From the NCBI GenBank assembly GCA_021804825.1, contig JAJZGX010000004.1:1-54285 (forward strand): a stretch of 54,285 nt of DNA, given 5' to 3'. This document shows, in pieces, positions 24,947 through 33,593 of the stretch (the first letter of the stretch is position 1; each line of letters starts with the position of its first letter). Position numbers and translations under genes: made by a program. The stretch is from Pseudomonadota bacterium. Lineage in GTDB: Bacteria; Pseudomonadota; Alphaproteobacteria; Rhizobiales; Beijerinckiaceae. The notes below the pieces were generated by a model, which searched no databases, was not told the DNA's origin, and worked only from the letters and a program-made list of their open reading frames with translations.

Positions 24947-26908
24947 TCATGCACCCACTGAAAAGCTGCGCACCTCATCTCCGGAAGTCTCCATGCCGTC
25001 CATCGACATGATAAGCTCGCGGGTCTGGCACAGCCGCTCAAAATGCACATCAAACTCTTCGGGCTTCAGGGCCGGATCGCCCAGCACCGATTCTATATCT
25101 CTCAACTGTTGATGTAATGCGTGGGATTTCCCATGCAAGGCCAAAGCCTGATCAAATGCACGTTCAGCCTCCGGCAAGGGACAATTCGGGCTGGCAGAAG
25201 AATGAGTCGAAATTGCGGCGCTGGTCGCAATTTTCTGCCGCAGCATTGCAAAACCCGCGTCATCCAAGGCGGCTTCAAGGGCGGTGTGGTCGGGGAAATA
25301 ATGCGTTGACATGATCACCATGGCATCGCGCAGGCGGTTGCATTCGGCATGGCCCAGATCGAGTCCGGCGAGTTCCTCGGCCCTGGCTTCGAGCAAGGCT
25401 GGCTGGCGCATCAGGATCAGCAACAGCAATTCGACGCGCGGCGGGATGCGCGAGGGCGCGGGCTTGAACAGCGCCGATTGCGCCAGACCGGCGCCGATCA
25501 CTGGCACCAGCGACATCTCGCCCATGTGTCCGGCGCGTTGCGGCAGGCTCTGAACCGTCCGGGCGCGGGTTGCACCGCGCTGAAATTGCCCGCCACGCGA
25601 AGGGTCGTAACGGTTAGGGGTTTGGCCCTTGAGTGGCAGCGCGCCAAACAATTTTGCCAGACGATCCTCAAAATGCATCTGATAATGGCGACGCAACACA
25701 TCGTCGGTGATGACGCGCGTGGCCTCGCGCAGGCGCCGTTCGAAAGCAGCGCGCTCTTCGGGAAGTTCCAGCGGGTGCTGCTCGGCTTCGCGCTGCCACA
25801 GCAGATCAACCAGCGGCAGCGCCGCGTCCAGCACCTTCATGACCCCGGCCTGGCCGCTGGCGCGCGCCAGATCATCGGGGTCCTGGCCCTCGGGCAGCAT
25901 GGCAAAGCGCAAGGAACGTCCCGGCCCCAGCAGCGGCAGGGCAATATCCAGCGCGCGATGGGCAGCCTTGCGCCCGGCCTTGTCACCGTCAAAGCACAGG
26001 ATCGGGGCTTCCGCCATTTTCCACATGAGTTCGAGCTGGTTCGCACCCAGTGCCGTCCCCAGCGGCGCCACGACATGGGCTATGCCTACTGACGCGAGGC
26101 TGATGGCATCGACATAGCCCTCGACCGCGATCAGGGCGCCCGTGTCATGTGCAGCCTTGCGGGCATTGTGGTGGTTGAACAGCACATCGCCCTTGTGAAA
26201 CAGCGGTGTTTCCGGCGAATTCAGATATTTGGCAGGGGCATCGGCGCTGAGCGCGCGGCCGCCGAAGGCAATGACCTTGCCCGCCCGATCGCAGATCGGA
26301 AACATCACGCGATCGCGAAACCGGTCATAGGGCACGGGAATATCATCGCCGTGAATCAGCAATCCGGCCTCGATCATGGTTTCAAGGCGCGCGCCACGCT
26401 GCGCCAAAGCCTCGCGCAGGCTGAAACGCTCCGGCGGTGCATAGCCGATGCGGAATTTCACCTGCATGTCGGGGCGCAGCCCGCGATCTGCGAGATAGCC
26501 GCGCGCTTTGGCGCCCTCACGCGCCTGCAATTGCTGCTCGAACCATTGCGCGGCCCATTCCAGCACATCGAGCAAGCCGGCGCGAGCCTGCTCCTGCTCG
26601 CGGGCCGCCGGGGTTTCCACGGGCAACGCCAGGCCTGCCATGGCCGCCAGACGCTCGACGGCTTCGGGAAAGCTGATGCCCTCGGTCTCCATCAGGAAGC
26701 CAAAGGCATCGCCATGCTTGCCGGACGAGAAATCGTGAAAGAAGCCCTTCTGGTCATTGACGTAGAACGAGGGCGTCTTTTCCGAACCAAAAGGCGAAAG
26801 CCCGCGCCATTCACGGCCCTGCTTTTTCAGCTTGACGCGCAAGCCCACGACTTCGGACACCGGCACCCGGGCTCGAATCTCGTCTATGAAGCTGGGGCTG
26901 AATTTCAT
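24947..26908 (-). CDS. dnaG: DNA primase DnaG
   Basis: A 653-residue primase that makes RNA primers for DNA replication. The N-terminal CHC2-type domain is recognisable (MKFSPSFIDEIRARVPVSEV, then SEKTPSF), but the zinc ligands are gone: the usual CPFHNEKTPSF reads SPFGSEKTPSF and the second half reads HDFSSGKHGD. The catalytic core starts FRIGYAPPERF and has the TOPRIM motifs VEGYVDAIS and CFDGDKAGRKAA. The C-terminal helicase-binding part is divergent. The ATG at 26908 begins the family sequence; the frame is open further upstream. It precedes rpoD on the same strand. Confidence 0.96.
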   Translation of the reverse strand: MKFSPSFIDEIRARVPVSEVVGLRVKLKKQGREWRGLSPFGSEKTPSFYVNDQKGFFHDFSSGKHGDAFGFLMETEGISFPEAVERLAAMAGLALPVETPAAREQEQARAGLLDVLEWAAQWFEQQLQAREGAKARGYLADRGLRPDMQVKFRIGYAPPERFSLREALAQRGARLETMIEAGLLIHGDDIPVPYDRFRDRVMFPICDRAGKVIAFGGRALSADAPAKYLNSPETPLFHKGDVLFNHHNARKAAHDTGALIAVEGYVDAISLASVGIAHVVAPLGTALGANQLELMWKMAEAPILCFDGDKAGRKAAHRALDIALPLLGPGRSLRFAMLPEGQDPDDLARASGQAGVMKVLDAALPLVDLLWQREAEQHPLELPEERAAFERRLREATRVITDDVLRRHYQMHFEDRLAKLFGALPLKGQTPNRYDPSRGGQFQRGATRARTVQSLPQRAGHMGEMSLVPVIGAGLAQSALFKPAPSRIPPRVELLLLILMRQPALLEARAEELAGLDLGHAECNRLRDAMVIMSTHYFPDHTALEAALDDAGFAMLRQKIATSAAISTHSSASPNCPLPEAERAFDQALALHGKSHALHQQLRDIESVLGDPALKPEEFDVHFERLCQTRELIMSMDGMETSGDEVRSFSVGA

Positions 26909-27021
26909 GGTAGCTCGTCTTTGCCGTGTTGCGACCGCGCTCGTCAATGACAGGTGCGCATTATGCCCGCCTTCCACAAGGGGTTGCCGACCATCACTTG
27001 CCTCGCAGATGAATTGCCTTC

Positions 27022-27891
27022 ATGCCAAGGCCCATGCAGAAACAACGCGCGACACTGATTGGAACCCTCGCCATCGGCCTGTGGGCAAGCCTCGCGGCGC
27101 TCACGACAGCGGCGGGAACCATTCCGGCCTTTGAACTCCTCAGCCTCAGCTTTTTCATTGGCGGTGTTGCCGGGCTTGGCGTCGTGGTGATGCGCGGCAG
27201 GGTGGCGCGCCTCAAGGCGCCACGCGAAGTGTGGATCGTGGGGGTGGGCGGGCTCTTTACCTATCATGCCTGTTATTTTCTCGCCCTCAGACTGGCGCCG
27301 CCTGCGCCAGCCAGCCTCATCAATTATCTGTGGCCGCTGCTGATCGTTCTGCTTTCGGGGTTGTTGCCGGGCGAAACACTCAAATTGCGCCATATCCTTG
27401 GTGCCTTGACGGCCTTCGCGGGTGTCGTGGTGCTGATTTATGCGCGGGGAATCAATTTCCATGCCGATACGCGGGCGCTGGCAGGCTTTGCGCTGGCTTT
27501 GTGCGCCGCATTCGTATGGGCAGTGTATTCGGTGGTGTCACGCCGGTTTGGCGATGTGCCAAGTGATCCTGTCGCGGGGTTTTGCCTCGTCACGGCCGCG
27601 TTGGCGGGCGTGCTGCATTTTTCCTTCGAGCGCACCATCGTGCCGCAAGGCTTCGGGCCCTGGCTCGCGATTTTCGCGCTCGGCCTCGGCCCGGTGGGGC
27701 TGGCGTTCTATGTCTGGGATTATGGCGTCAAGCATGGCGACATACGTTTTCTCGGGGTAGCGTCCTACGCGGCCCCGGTCTTGTCGACATTGCTTCTGGT
27801 GATCTGCGGCTTTGCCGCGCCAACCTTGACACTGGCGCTGGCTGCCGGTCTGATTGTCGCCGGGGCGCTGATCGCGCGGCGCGGTGCCTGA
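27022..27891 (+). CDS. DMT-family transporter (EamA, YddG-like)
   Basis: A 289-residue membrane protein with ten predicted helices in two EamA repeats of the drug/metabolite transporter superfamily. The start (TLIGTLAIGLWASLAALTTA) and PPAPASLINYLWPLLIVLLS resemble YddG, an exporter of aromatic amino acids and related compounds. The second repeat has ALCAAFVWAVYSVVSRRFG. It most likely exports amino acids or similar metabolites across the inner membrane. A second ATG at 27034, with AAGG just upstream, is also possible. It converges on rpmF, with only two bases between the two stop codons. Confidence 0.88.
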   Translation: MPRPMQKQRATLIGTLAIGLWASLAALTTAAGTIPAFELLSLSFFIGGVAGLGVVVMRGRVARLKAPREVWIVGVGGLFTYHACYFLALRLAPPAPASLINYLWPLLIVLLSGLLPGETLKLRHILGALTAFAGVVVLIYARGINFHADTRALAGFALALCAAFVWAVYSVVSRRFGDVPSDPVAGFCLVTAALAGVLHFSFERTIVPQGFGPWLAIFALGLGPVGLAFYVWDYGVKHGDIRFLGVASYAAPVLSTLLLVICGFAAPTLTLALAAGLIVAGALIARRGA

Positions 27892-27899
27892 AATCAGGC
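27886..27899. terminator. Small hairpin formed by two convergent stop codons
   Basis: GCCTGA-AA-TCAGGC is a perfect six-base inverted repeat that contains the TGA of the DMT transporter on the plus strand and the TGA of rpmF on the minus strand. It could act as a shared transcript 3' structure, but the loop is tight and no T-run follows, so it is only a tentative terminator. Confidence 0.3.
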
Positions 27900-28082
27900 T
27901 TCGCTGCTCTTGACCTTGAGCACCTGACGACCGTTGTACATGCCGGTCTTCAGATCGACATGGTGGGGGCGGCGCAACTCGCCTGAATCCTTGTCCTCAA
28001 TATAGGTCGGCGCCTTGAGGGCGTCGGCAGAGCGGCGAAAGCCGCGCTTCATCGGGGAGGTTTTGCGCTTCGGAACAGCCAT
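27894..28082 (-). CDS. rpmF: Ribosomal protein L32
   Basis: A 62-residue large-subunit protein. The N-terminus [18 protein letters not shown] is the classic L32 start, and the body ([20 protein letters not shown], then [11 protein letters not shown]) matches the alphaproteobacterial form. It lacks the four zinc cysteines found in some L32 proteins, as expected here. It is a separate transcription unit reading leftward, divergent from the acyl-CoA dehydrogenase gene. Confidence 0.97.
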   Translation of the reverse strand: MAVPKRKTSPMKRGFRRSADALKAPTYIEDKDSGELRRPHHVDLKTGMYNGRQVLKVKSSEA

Positions 28083-28209
28083 GACATACTCGTGAAAAAT
28101 CGGAATGTGGCCGCTCGATACACGCTATTGCGCCGCTTGGCTAGCGCCGGGGGCATGAAAAATCACGCTATGCCCGGCTCATGCGGTTGGCGAGGCGTGT
28201 TATTTTGCT

Positions 28210-29403
28210 ATGAACAATGTCGGAGACGCTGTCGAGACCTGCATCATGATCGCCAAGGATGACCAAAGCCACCCGGAAATTCGCGCTGCGGTGGCGCGGC
28301 TTTGCGCTGATTTTCCGGCAAGCTACTGGCGTGCGCTCGATCAGGCGCGCGGCTATCCGGCCGCATTCGTCGCAGCGCTTACGCAAGCAGGCTATCTCGC
28401 GGCGCTGATTCCAGAGGAATTTGGTGGTGCCGGGCTGCCGCTCGCCGCCGCCGCCGCGATATTGGAGACCATCCAGTCTTCTGGCGGCAATGGCGCGGCC
28501 TGCCATGCGCAGATGTATATCATGGGAACCATTCTGCGGCATGGCTCGCAAGAGCAAAAGGCCCGCTATCTCCCGCAAATAGCACAAGGCGCGCTGCGGT
28601 TGCAGGCCTTTGGCGTCACTGAACCCTCGAGCGGCACCGATACGTCGAGCCTGCGCACCCGCGCCGTGCGCGATGGCGATGATTATGTCGTCAATGGCTC
28701 GAAAGTCTGGACCAGCCGGGCCGAACATTCCGACCTGATGCTGCTGCTGGCGCGCACCACACCGCAGGTCGAGGGCCAGCGCCGCACGGACGGCCTTTCG
28801 ACGCTGCTGGTCGATATGCGTGCGGCCAAGGGTCTGACGATCCGCCCGATTCGCACCATGATGAACCACAATAGCTGCGAGGTGTTTTTCGAAGATATGC
28901 GTGTGCCCGCCGAAAACCTGATTGGCGTCGAGGGCAAGGGCTTCCGCTATATTCTTGACGGCATGAATGCCGAACGCCTGCTGATTGCCGCTGAATGTAT
29001 CGGCGATGCCAAATGGTTCATCGCGCGCTCTGCCGCTTATGCCAAAGAGCGCGTGGTGTTTGGGCGGCCCATCGGCCAGAATCAGGGCGTGCAATTTCCC
29101 ATCGCTCGCGCCTATGCGCAGATGCGTGCCGCCGAGGCGCTCCTGCATCAGGGCCTTGCTGCTTACGACGAGGGCAGGGCGTGCGGCGATCTCGCCAATA
29201 TGGCGAAAATGCTCTGTGCCGAGGCCTCCTGGGCGGCGGCAGAAGCGGCCATCCAGACGCACGGCGGCTATGGCTTTGCCGAAGACTACGACATCGAGCG
29301 CAAATTCCGCGAAACGCGACTCTATCAGGTAGCGCCGGTCTCGACCAATCTGATCTTGTCCTATCTTGCCGAGCATGTGCTGGGCCTGCCGAGGTCCTAC
29401 TGA
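28210..29403 (+). CDS. Acyl-CoA dehydrogenase family protein
   Basis: A 397-residue FAD enzyme with the acyl-CoA dehydrogenase fold. Visible motifs are FGVTEPSSGTDTSSL for flavin binding, VNGSKVWTSRAE, and QTHGGYGFAEDYDIERKFRE near the end. The usual C-terminal catalytic Glu (YEGT) is absent; the matching place reads LYQVAPVSTN. Glu255 in MNAERLL sits where isovaleryl-CoA and long-chain dehydrogenases carry their catalytic base, so the enzyme may use that position. The substrate is unknown. An alternative ATG at 28246 would drop 12 residues. Its stop overlaps the start of the CoA-transferase gene by one base, so the two act together. Confidence 0.9.
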   Translation: MNNVGDAVETCIMIAKDDQSHPEIRAAVARLCADFPASYWRALDQARGYPAAFVAALTQAGYLAALIPEEFGGAGLPLAAAAAILETIQSSGGNGAACHAQMYIMGTILRHGSQEQKARYLPQIAQGALRLQAFGVTEPSSGTDTSSLRTRAVRDGDDYVVNGSKVWTSRAEHSDLMLLLARTTPQVEGQRRTDGLSTLLVDMRAAKGLTIRPIRTMMNHNSCEVFFEDMRVPAENLIGVEGKGFRYILDGMNAERLLIAAECIGDAKWFIARSAAYAKERVVFGRPIGQNQGVQFPIARAYAQMRAAEALLHQGLAAYDEGRACGDLANMAKMLCAEASWAAAEAAIQTHGGYGFAEDYDIERKFRETRLYQVAPVSTNLILSYLAEHVLGLPRSY

Positions 29404-30524
29404 TGGGTGCGCTGGACGGTTTGCTGGTGCTGAGCCTCGAACAGGCGGTGGCGGCACCCTATTGCTCGTCGCGCCTTGCTGATGCCGGGGCGCGGGTGAT
29501 CAAGGTCGAGCGGCCCGAGGGTGATTTTGCGCGCGGCTATGATCGTGTCGCCAAAGGCCAATCGAGCTATTTTGTCTGGCTCAACCGTGGCAAGCAGAGC
29601 CTTGTCGCGGACATCAAGGACGCCAATGATGCGCGACTGCTGCAGGCCATCATCGCCAAGGCCGATGTCTTCATCCAGAATCTGGCGCCTGGTGCTGCGG
29701 CGCGTGCCGGGTTTGATGCGGCGGCGCTGCGGGCGCGTCATCCAAGGCTGATCACCGTCGATATTTCTGGCTACGGCGAGGGCAATGCTTATGCCGACAT
29801 GAAAGCCTATGACTTGCTGGTGCAGGCGGAGAGTGGTCTTGCGGGCATCACCGGGCATCCGGCGGGGCCGGGCCGGGTGGGTGTGTCGGTATGCGATATT
29901 GCTTGTGGCATGGCGGCGCATGCCGGGGTGCTGGAGGCGTTGATCGCGCGCGGTCATGACGGGCGCGGGCGCGGCGTCGCGACAAGCCTGTTTGATGGCA
30001 TGGCCGATTTCATGGCCGTGCCCTTGCTGCAATTTGAGGGCAGCGGCGCGGCGCCGCAGCGCGTCGGGCTCGCCCATCCCAGCATCTGCCCTTACGGCGC
30101 CTTTGCGACCAGTGACGGCGCGCTGGTGCTGATCTCGATCCAGAACGAACGCGAATGGGCGGCTTTTTGCGCGCAGTTTCTCATGCGCCCCGATCTGACC
30201 TTGCAAACGGGGTTTGAAACCAACAATGCCCGGGTCGGCAACCGCGCCCAAGTCGATGGGTTGATTGCGGCTCATTTTGCCGGGCTGACGCGCGTCGAAG
30301 CTGCGATTGGGTTGAAAGCCGCCGCCACCGCCTATGGTTTTGTCAATGAAATGGCGGATTTTGCCCGCCATCCGGCGCTGAGGCGGGTCGAGGTCGACAG
30401 CCCTGAAGGCGTGATCTCGCTTCCCGCTCCGCCTTTCACGCTCAGCGGTGGCGCGCCAAGCCTCGGGCCGGTTCCGGCTTTGGGCGCGGATTCCACCGCG
30501 ATCCGCGCTGAATTTGCGCCCTAA
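29403..30524 (+). CDS. Family III CoA-transferase (CaiB/BaiF type)
   Basis: A 373-residue CoA-transferase of the formyl-CoA/carnitine-CoA transferase family. It begins LDGLLVLSLEQAVAAPYCSS and has ARVIKVERPEGDFAR, both typical of the N-terminal Rossmann-like domain. The catalytic aspartate is probably Asp165 in SVCDIACGM. The middle (YDLLVQAESGLAGITG) and GLAHPSICPYGAF fit the family. The ATG overlaps the dehydrogenase stop (TGATG), so the enzymes likely activate and then oxidise the same acid. It converges with msrA, ten bases away. The substrate cannot be read from the sequence. Confidence 0.9.
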   Translation: MGALDGLLVLSLEQAVAAPYCSSRLADAGARVIKVERPEGDFARGYDRVAKGQSSYFVWLNRGKQSLVADIKDANDARLLQAIIAKADVFIQNLAPGAAARAGFDAAALRARHPRLITVDISGYGEGNAYADMKAYDLLVQAESGLAGITGHPAGPGRVGVSVCDIACGMAAHAGVLEALIARGHDGRGRGVATSLFDGMADFMAVPLLQFEGSGAAPQRVGLAHPSICPYGAFATSDGALVLISIQNEREWAAFCAQFLMRPDLTLQTGFETNNARVGNRAQVDGLIAAHFAGLTRVEAAIGLKAAATAYGFVNEMADFARHPALRRVEVDSPEGVISLPAPPFTLSGGAPSLGPVPALGADSTAIRAEFAP

Positions 30525-30534
30525 GCACTAGATT

Positions 30535-31188
30535 TCAGGCGCTGACGCCCGTCCCGATCGGGCAGGAAACACCGGTTCCTCCCAGCCCGCAATAGCCGCT
30601 GGGGTTTTTGGCGAGATATTGCTGATGATAGGCTTCCGCGTAATAAAAGGGCGAAGCGTCAAGAATTTCAGTGGTGATTTGGCCCATGCCCTGACGCGCC
30701 AGCGCCGCACCATAGGCATCGCGCGCCGCCTCTGCCGCCCGGCGCTGCGCCCCGTCCTTGACGTAAATGCCCGAGCGATATTGCGTGCCGCGATCATTGC
30801 CCTGGCGCATGCCCTGCGTCGGGTCATGGCTTTCAAAAAACACCTGCAAAAGCCGTGCATAGCTGATCTTGCGCGGATCATGGACGACCAGCACCACTTC
30901 ATTGTGGCCGGTCGCGCCCGAACAAACTTCCTCGTAAGTGGGATTGGGCGTGAAGCCAGCGCTATAGCCAACCGCCGTCACGAATATCCCCTCGCCGAGT
31001 TCCCAGAATTTGCGCTCTGCACCCCAAAAACAGCCGAGGCCGAAGATGGCGGTTTCGCTACCGGCCGGGAAGGGGGGCTGCAAGGCGTGGCCGTTGACAA
31101 AATGGCTGGCGGCGGTGGAGATCGGTGTCATGCGGCCGGGCAAGGCGCTCGCAGCTTCGGGCATGGTGAGCTTGCGGAAGATGTTCAT
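30535..31188 (-). CDS. msrA: Peptide methionine sulfoxide reductase MsrA
   Basis: A 217-residue enzyme that reduces the S form of methionine sulfoxide in proteins. The active-site motif GCFWGAER holds the catalytic cysteine (about residue 53), with the substrate pocket in [24 protein letters not shown]-terminal cysteine (GVSCPIGTG) and another in YCGLGG may serve as resolving residues. The ATG at 31188 has AAGGAG eight bases upstream; the codon before it is GTG. It is the longer MsrA type with an N-terminal extension. It stands alone. Confidence 0.96.
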   Translation of the reverse strand: MNIFRKLTMPEAASALPGRMTPISTAASHFVNGHALQPPFPAGSETAIFGLGCFWGAERKFWELGEGIFVTAVGYSAGFTPNPTYEEVCSGATGHNEVVLVVHDPRKISYARLLQVFFESHDPTQGMRQGNDRGTQYRSGIYVKDGAQRRAAEAARDAYGAALARQGMGQITTEILDASPFYYAEAYHQQYLAKNPSGYCGLGGTGVSCPIGTGVSA

Positions 31189-31283
31189 CACGACAACTCC
31201 TTGAGTAGGGCCCGGCTCTCTAGCGCATTATCCAACAATTGTCAGTTCACGAGCGCGTCATGGCGTGGTGAAAAACCTCAAGC

Positions 31284-31607
31284 TCACGGGCGGCTTGAAT
31301 GGCCGATGAGTTTCTTGCGGCGCTCGGTGAGCAGCACCACCAAAGCACCCGCCACCATCAGCACCACGAATGCAGGTGCGGCCAGGATCGAGGTGATGAC
31401 AGGGTTCCACAGAAATTGTGCGTGCCGCGCCGTCAGCGCCGCGTCCAGCGCATCGAAGCGGGCGCCGAGCACTGGCTGCGCCAGATTGCCAAAATTGGTA
31501 AGCACGAGGCGGTTGACGGCGATGGTTTGCGTGCCGTTGATCACGAGCATCACAAAGCCACCTGCAAGGGCCAACCATCCCACGAGCCGCAGTGTCAACC
31601 GGAACAT
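31284..31607 (-). CDS. Conserved-looking membrane protein, unknown function
   Basis: A 107-residue protein with two hydrophobic segments, one at the N-terminus (LRLVGWLALAGGFVMLV) and one near the C-terminus (FVVLMVAGALVVLLT), followed by a basic tail RRKKLIG. Between them is a soluble part of about 50 residues. The plan is that of a small two-pass membrane protein; no function can be assigned. The ATG at 31607 is chosen because the frame continues to 31754 with non-membrane, low-quality sequence across a poly-G run. It is divergent from the pqq genes. Confidence 0.7.
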   Translation of the reverse strand: MFRLTLRLVGWLALAGGFVMLVINGTQTIAVNRLVLTNFGNLAQPVLGARFDALDAALTARHAQFLWNPVITSILAAPAFVVLMVAGALVVLLTERRKKLIGHSSRP

Positions 31608-31680
31608 TCTTGCCACCAGAAATAGGTGGCGTTGTATAGGTTCCGTCGGGAAATTTGTCCATATCGACCAACATGGTTGC

Positions 31681-31689
31681 GGGGGGGGG
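31681..31689. repeat. Run of nine G bases upstream of pqqA
   Basis: An uninterrupted tract of nine G lies between the small membrane-protein gene and pqqA, about 110 bases before the pqqA start. Such tracts are prone to length change. It lies in the probable promoter region of the pqq operon. I could not identify a clear -10/-35 pair here. Confidence 0.6.
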
Positions 31690-31799
31690 TGCTGCCAAAG
31701 TATGTTCGAGGCCATGCGAAAGTTGACTTGCTCCTGGCCATGGGGCGTGCACATTATGGCCGGGCTCAGGATAGAGCCTGTTCCAAGGAGGAAATAATC

Positions 31800-31877
31800 A
31801 TGACGTGGACAACCCCGGAAGTTACCGAAGTGTGCGTCGGCATGGAAGTTACCAGCTACGAGTCAGCCGAGCTCTGA
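31800..31877 (+). CDS. pqqA: PQQ precursor peptide PqqA
   Basis: A 25-residue peptide that supplies the glutamate and tyrosine from which pyrroloquinoline quinone is built. The conserved core is EVTSY, giving Glu16 and Tyr20 joined later by PqqE. The flanking sequence VCVGMEVTSYESAEL is that of alphaproteobacterial PqqA. A strong SD (AAGGAGGA) lies a few bases before the ATG. It is the first gene of pqqABCDE and is followed by a small hairpin before pqqB. Confidence 0.97.
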   Translation: MTWTTPEVTEVCVGMEVTSYESAEL

Positions 31878-31892
31878 ACGACAAGGGTCAGC

Positions 31893-31905
31893 CCGCATTT
31901 TGCGG
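31893..31905 (+). promoter_or_regulatory. Hairpin between pqqA and pqqB
   Basis: CCGCA-TTT-TGCGG forms a five-pair stem in the 46-base gap between pqqA and pqqB. There is no T-run after it. In methylotrophs the pqqA message is known to be made in excess over the rest of the operon, and a stem-loop here could contribute by partial termination or RNA stabilisation; that role is inferred. Confidence 0.45.
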
Positions 31906-31923
31906 TGCGGCGAGTGACGAATC

Positions 31924-32823
31924 GTGCAGATCAGAGTTCTCGGCTCAGCAGCGGGCGGCGGATTTCCTCAGTGGAATTGTCGTTGTCCTGTCTGTGCCTT
32001 GGCTTGGGACAATGATCCGCGAGTTTCGCCACGCACGCAATCGAGCCTAGCTATCAGCGCCGATGGAAGCCATTGGCTGCTTTTGAATGCCTCACCTGAC
32101 CTGCGCCAGCAGATTTCAGCAAATGCCGTGTTACATCCAGGCTCAGGAAGGCGTGGATCCCCGATTTTTGGCGTCTGGCTCACCAATGGCGACATTGATC
32201 ATGTCGCGGGGTTGTTGAGCCTTCGCGAGCAGCAAGACTTCACGATCTTCGCGACCCGGGGCATTCTCGACGAACTTGCATCCAATGCCATCTTCAGCGC
32301 CTTGGCGCATGATGTGGTGGTGCGGCGTGCAATCCCTGACAATGCTGAAATTGCCACAGGTTACGGGCTGAACGTCACGAGCTTTGCCGTGCCGGGTAAA
32401 GTGCCGCTCTATCGGGAGGGTGCTCAGGTGTTGACCGATGAAATTGGCGACATGACCAGTGGTCTTGCTTTGCGTCATGCTGGTCGCACGGCGCTCTACA
32501 TCCCCGGTTGCGCGCGCATGACACCCGAAATCAAGGCGCGGATCACCAAGGCCGATGTGCTGCTGTTCGACGGCACGACCTTTGTCGATGACGAAATGCT
32601 GCAACTCGGTCTGTCGAACAAGACGGCAGCGCGCATGGGGCATCTGGCGATGAGTGGGCCGGGTGGCACCATGGCGGCATTGGCTGATGTGACCGGGCCG
32701 CGCAAGATTTTCATTCATATCAACAACACCAATCCTGCGCTGATTGCGGATTCGCCGGAGCGTCGAGCCGTCGAGGCCGCAGGGTGGGAAATCGCTCATG
32801 ATGGCATGGAGATCGATTTATGA
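31924..32823 (+). CDS. pqqB: PQQ biosynthesis protein PqqB
   Basis: A 299-residue protein of the metallo-beta-lactamase superfamily, proposed to hydroxylate the cross-linked Glu-Tyr intermediate. It begins QIRVLGSAAGGGFPQWNCRC, nearly invariant in PqqB, with CRCPVC providing a structural zinc site. The metal region is LTNGDIDHVAGLL, and GHLAMSGPGG lies near the C-terminus. The start is GTG at 31924, giving the standard N-terminus. Its stop overlaps the pqqC start (ATGA), showing translational coupling. Confidence 0.96.
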   Translation: MQIRVLGSAAGGGFPQWNCRCPVCALAWDNDPRVSPRTQSSLAISADGSHWLLLNASPDLRQQISANAVLHPGSGRRGSPIFGVWLTNGDIDHVAGLLSLREQQDFTIFATRGILDELASNAIFSALAHDVVVRRAIPDNAEIATGYGLNVTSFAVPGKVPLYREGAQVLTDEIGDMTSGLALRHAGRTALYIPGCARMTPEIKARITKADVLLFDGTTFVDDEMLQLGLSNKTAARMGHLAMSGPGGTMAALADVTGPRKIFIHINNTNPALIADSPERRAVEAAGWEIAHDGMEIDL

Positions 32824-33593
32824 CGCACCAGCAAGTCTTGCTCTCCGCCGATGAGCTTGAAGCCGCCCTCCGCGCGGTGGGCGCGGCGCGTTATCACAAT
32901 CTGCACCCGTTTCACGCGCGGCTGCACAGCGGCAAGGCGCGTCGCAGCGAGGTGCAGGCCTGGGCGTTGAACCGCTATTGCTACCAATCCATGATCCCGA
33001 TCAAGGATGCGACGGTGCTGGCGCGCATGGATGACAGCGCCGTGCGGCGGGAATGGCGTCATCGGCTTGAAGATCATGACGGTCTGGCGCCGGGAGATGG
33101 CGGCATCGAACGCTGGCTGAAACTTACCGACAGCCTGGGGTTTTCGCGCGCCTATGTGACTTCAACAGCGGGGATTCTGCCCGGAACGCGCTATGCAGTT
33201 GAAGCCTATGTGCATTTTTGCGCTGAAAAATCGGTGCTCGAGGCGGTCGCCTCGTCGCTGACCGAGCTGTTCTCGCCGGGAATCATCAGCGAGCGGGTCA
33301 GTGGCATGTTGGCCCATTATGATTATGTCAGCCGCGATACGCTGGCGTATTTTTCTGCGCGCCCGACGCAAGCCAAGCGTGATAGCGATTTCGCGCTGGC
33401 CTATGTGAAATCTCACGCGACGACGGCGGCAACGCAGACACTGGCGATCCGCGCGCTGGAATTCAAATGCGACGTCTTGTGGGCGCAGCTCGATGCGCTG
33501 TGGGGCGCCTATGTCGATGGCCATGTGCCGCCCGGTAGCTGGGATCCGGCGTCCAGCATCGAGGGGGCCATGCGATCCGAAGGGGCGTCATGA
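32820..33593 (+). CDS. pqqC: Pyrroloquinoline-quinone synthase PqqC
   Basis: A 257-residue cofactor-free oxidase that carries out the last ring closure and eight-electron oxidation to PQQ. It is an all-helical protein with the family marks YHNLHPFHARLHSGKARR, QAWALNRYCYQSMIPIKDA and RHRLEDHDG. The conserved active-site histidines and tyrosines in these stretches are present. It overlaps pqqB and pqqD by four bases each. Length is normal for the stand-alone form, not the PqqC-PqqD fusion seen in some methylotrophs. Confidence 0.97.
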   Translation: MTHQQVLLSADELEAALRAVGAARYHNLHPFHARLHSGKARRSEVQAWALNRYCYQSMIPIKDATVLARMDDSAVRREWRHRLEDHDGLAPGDGGIERWLKLTDSLGFSRAYVTSTAGILPGTRYAVEAYVHFCAEKSVLEAVASSLTELFSPGIISERVSGMLAHYDYVSRDTLAYFSARPTQAKRDSDFALAYVKSHATTAATQTLAIRALEFKCDVLWAQLDALWGAYVDGHVPPGSWDPASSIEGAMRSEGAS

